Of a stretch of DNA of 64,000 nucleotides, positions 63,257 to 64,000 are shown one piece after another. Position numbers and translations under genes: made by a program. Each line of letters opens with the position of its first letter. Within the stretch, counting starts at the first letter, position 1. The notes beneath the pieces are model-generated. The model was not told the DNA's origin. It worked only from the letters and a program-made list of their open reading frames with translations, and did no database searches. This DNA is from Paenibacillus beijingensis (lineage in GTDB: Bacteria > Bacillota > Bacilli > Paenibacillales > Paenibacillaceae): contig NZ_CP011058.1 in assembly GCF_000961095.1 (NCBI RefSeq), forward strand, positions 1,455,001 to 1,519,000. Direction: 5' to 3'.

Positions 63257-64000
63257 CTAGCTCAGACCGAGCCGTTTGAAAATGGTGTCCACATGCTTGA
63301 GGTGCCACGACGGGTTAAACGCATCGTCGATTTCCTCGGCCGTCAGCTGCGACGTAATTTCCGGCGTCGATTCGATAATGTCGCGGAACTGGCGCTGCTC
63401 TTCCCACGCCTGCATCGCGCGCGGCTGCACGGTATCGTACGCCTGCTCGCGGCTGAAGCCTTTGTCGATCAGCTTCGTCATGACGCGGCCGGAGAACGGC
63501 ACGCCGTACGTGCGCTGCATGTTGCGCTTCATGTTTTCCGGGAACACGGTGAGGTTCTTGATGATGTTGCCCAGACGGTTCAGCATGTAGTTCAGCAGCA
63601 TCGTCGCATCCGGCAAAATGACGCGTTCCACCGACGAGTGGCTAATGTCGCGCTCATGCCACAGCGGCACGTTCTCGTAAGCGGAAATCATATGGCCGCG
63701 GATGACGCGCGCAAGGCCGGAAATGTTCTCGCAGCCGATCGGGTTGCGTTTGTGCGGCATCGCCGACGAGCCTTTTTGGCCTTTGGCGAACGGCTCTTCC
63801 ACTTCGCGGAACTCGCTTTTCTGCAGGGCGCGGATTTCCGTCGCGAACTTGTCGAGCGAGGTGGCGATCAGCGCCAGCGTCGCCATATATTCGGCATGGC
63901 GGTCGCGCTGCAGCGTCTGCGTGCTGATCGGCGCCGGCTTCGTGCCCAGCTTGCGGCAGACGAACTCTTCCACGAACGGGTCGATGTTGGCGTACGTGCC
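63257..64000 (-). CDS. purB: Adenylosuccinate lyase, C-terminal part (runs off the window)
   Basis: Cleaves SAICAR and adenylosuccinate, releasing fumarate. About 247 residues of roughly 430 are visible. The signature loop KGSSAMPHKRNPIGCENISG contains the flexible catalytic serine. LWHERDISHSSVERVILPD and the late MQAWEEQRQFRDIIES fit the family. The frame remains open to the window edge (GTYANIDPF). It is upstream of purC in the operon. Confidence 0.96.
   Translation of the reverse strand, partial: GTYANIDPFVEEFVCRKLGTKPAPISTQTLQRDRHAEYMATLALIATSLDKFATEIRALQKSEFREVEEPFAKGQKGSSAMPHKRNPIGCENISGLARVIRGHMISAYENVPLWHERDISHSSVERVILPDATMLLNYMLNRLGNIIKNLTVFPENMKRNMQRTYGVPFSGRVMTKLIDKGFSREQAYDTVQPRAMQAWEEQRQFRDIIESTPEITSQLTAEEIDDAFNPSWHLKHVDTIFKRLGLS

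Overview
The window looks like chromosomal DNA of a Gram-positive, spore-forming bacterium of the Paenibacillus type. I infer this from the pur gene order, which matches Bacillus subtilis (purB-C-S-Q-L-F-M-N-H-D), from Firmicute markers (YerB-type lipoprotein, YerC/TrpR-like protein, DUF47 plus Pit, DgkB, PadR), from strong GGAGG ribosome binding sites with frequent TTG and GTG starts, and from many ABC sugar-uptake genes without their own ATPase. No rRNA, tRNA, CRISPR array, transposase or phage gene was recognised.

Positions 1-17000 form one long minus-strand locus of at least twelve tightly packed genes. In transcription order they are a lipoprotein sugar-binding protein, a very large binding protein fused to extra sandwich-like modules, a permease pair, an NHL-propeller/Yip1-like membrane protein, a DUF5696-type lipoprotein, a second permease pair, an unassigned TIM-barrel protein, NanE, a GH20 hexosaminidase and the start of another large protein. 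NanE and GH20 point to an N-acetylhexosamine-containing glycan. A DUF4127 gene (17457-19016) is divergent from this operon across a 470-bp regulatory region.

Positions 19100-30400 are accessory sugar-metabolism DNA: a GNAT acetyltransferase, an MBL-fold hydrolase, a Gfo/Idh/MocA dehydrogenase, a ROK kinase, an FAD oxidoreductase, an RpiR-type regulator, a GH4 alpha-galactosidase and its likely AraC regulator. Three genes here are visibly decayed: a sugar-phosphate isomerase/epimerase, a second Gfo/Idh dehydrogenase and a GNAT.

Positions 30400-51800 hold mixed housekeeping genes: an rRNA uracil methyltransferase, diacylglycerol kinase, sirohydrochlorin chelatase, YerC-like protein, DUF47-Pit phosphate transport behind a recognisable Pho box, YerB, flavin reductase, D-amino-acid aminotransferase, an alpha/beta hydrolase, a lipoprotein/response-regulator/histidine-kinase operon, polysaccharide deacetylase, PadR and a lone sugar-binding lipoprotein. 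Two more pseudogenes (HIT family, PfkB kinase) lie here, with several short tandem repeats.

Positions 51950-64000 are the purine operon (minus strand) from the 3' part of purB to purD, closed by a strong terminator. Two of its intergenic gaps contain copies of a dispersed element of about 140 bp that folds back on itself; two copies sit between purC and purS, one between purN and purH, and a half copy lies at about 41.0 kb.
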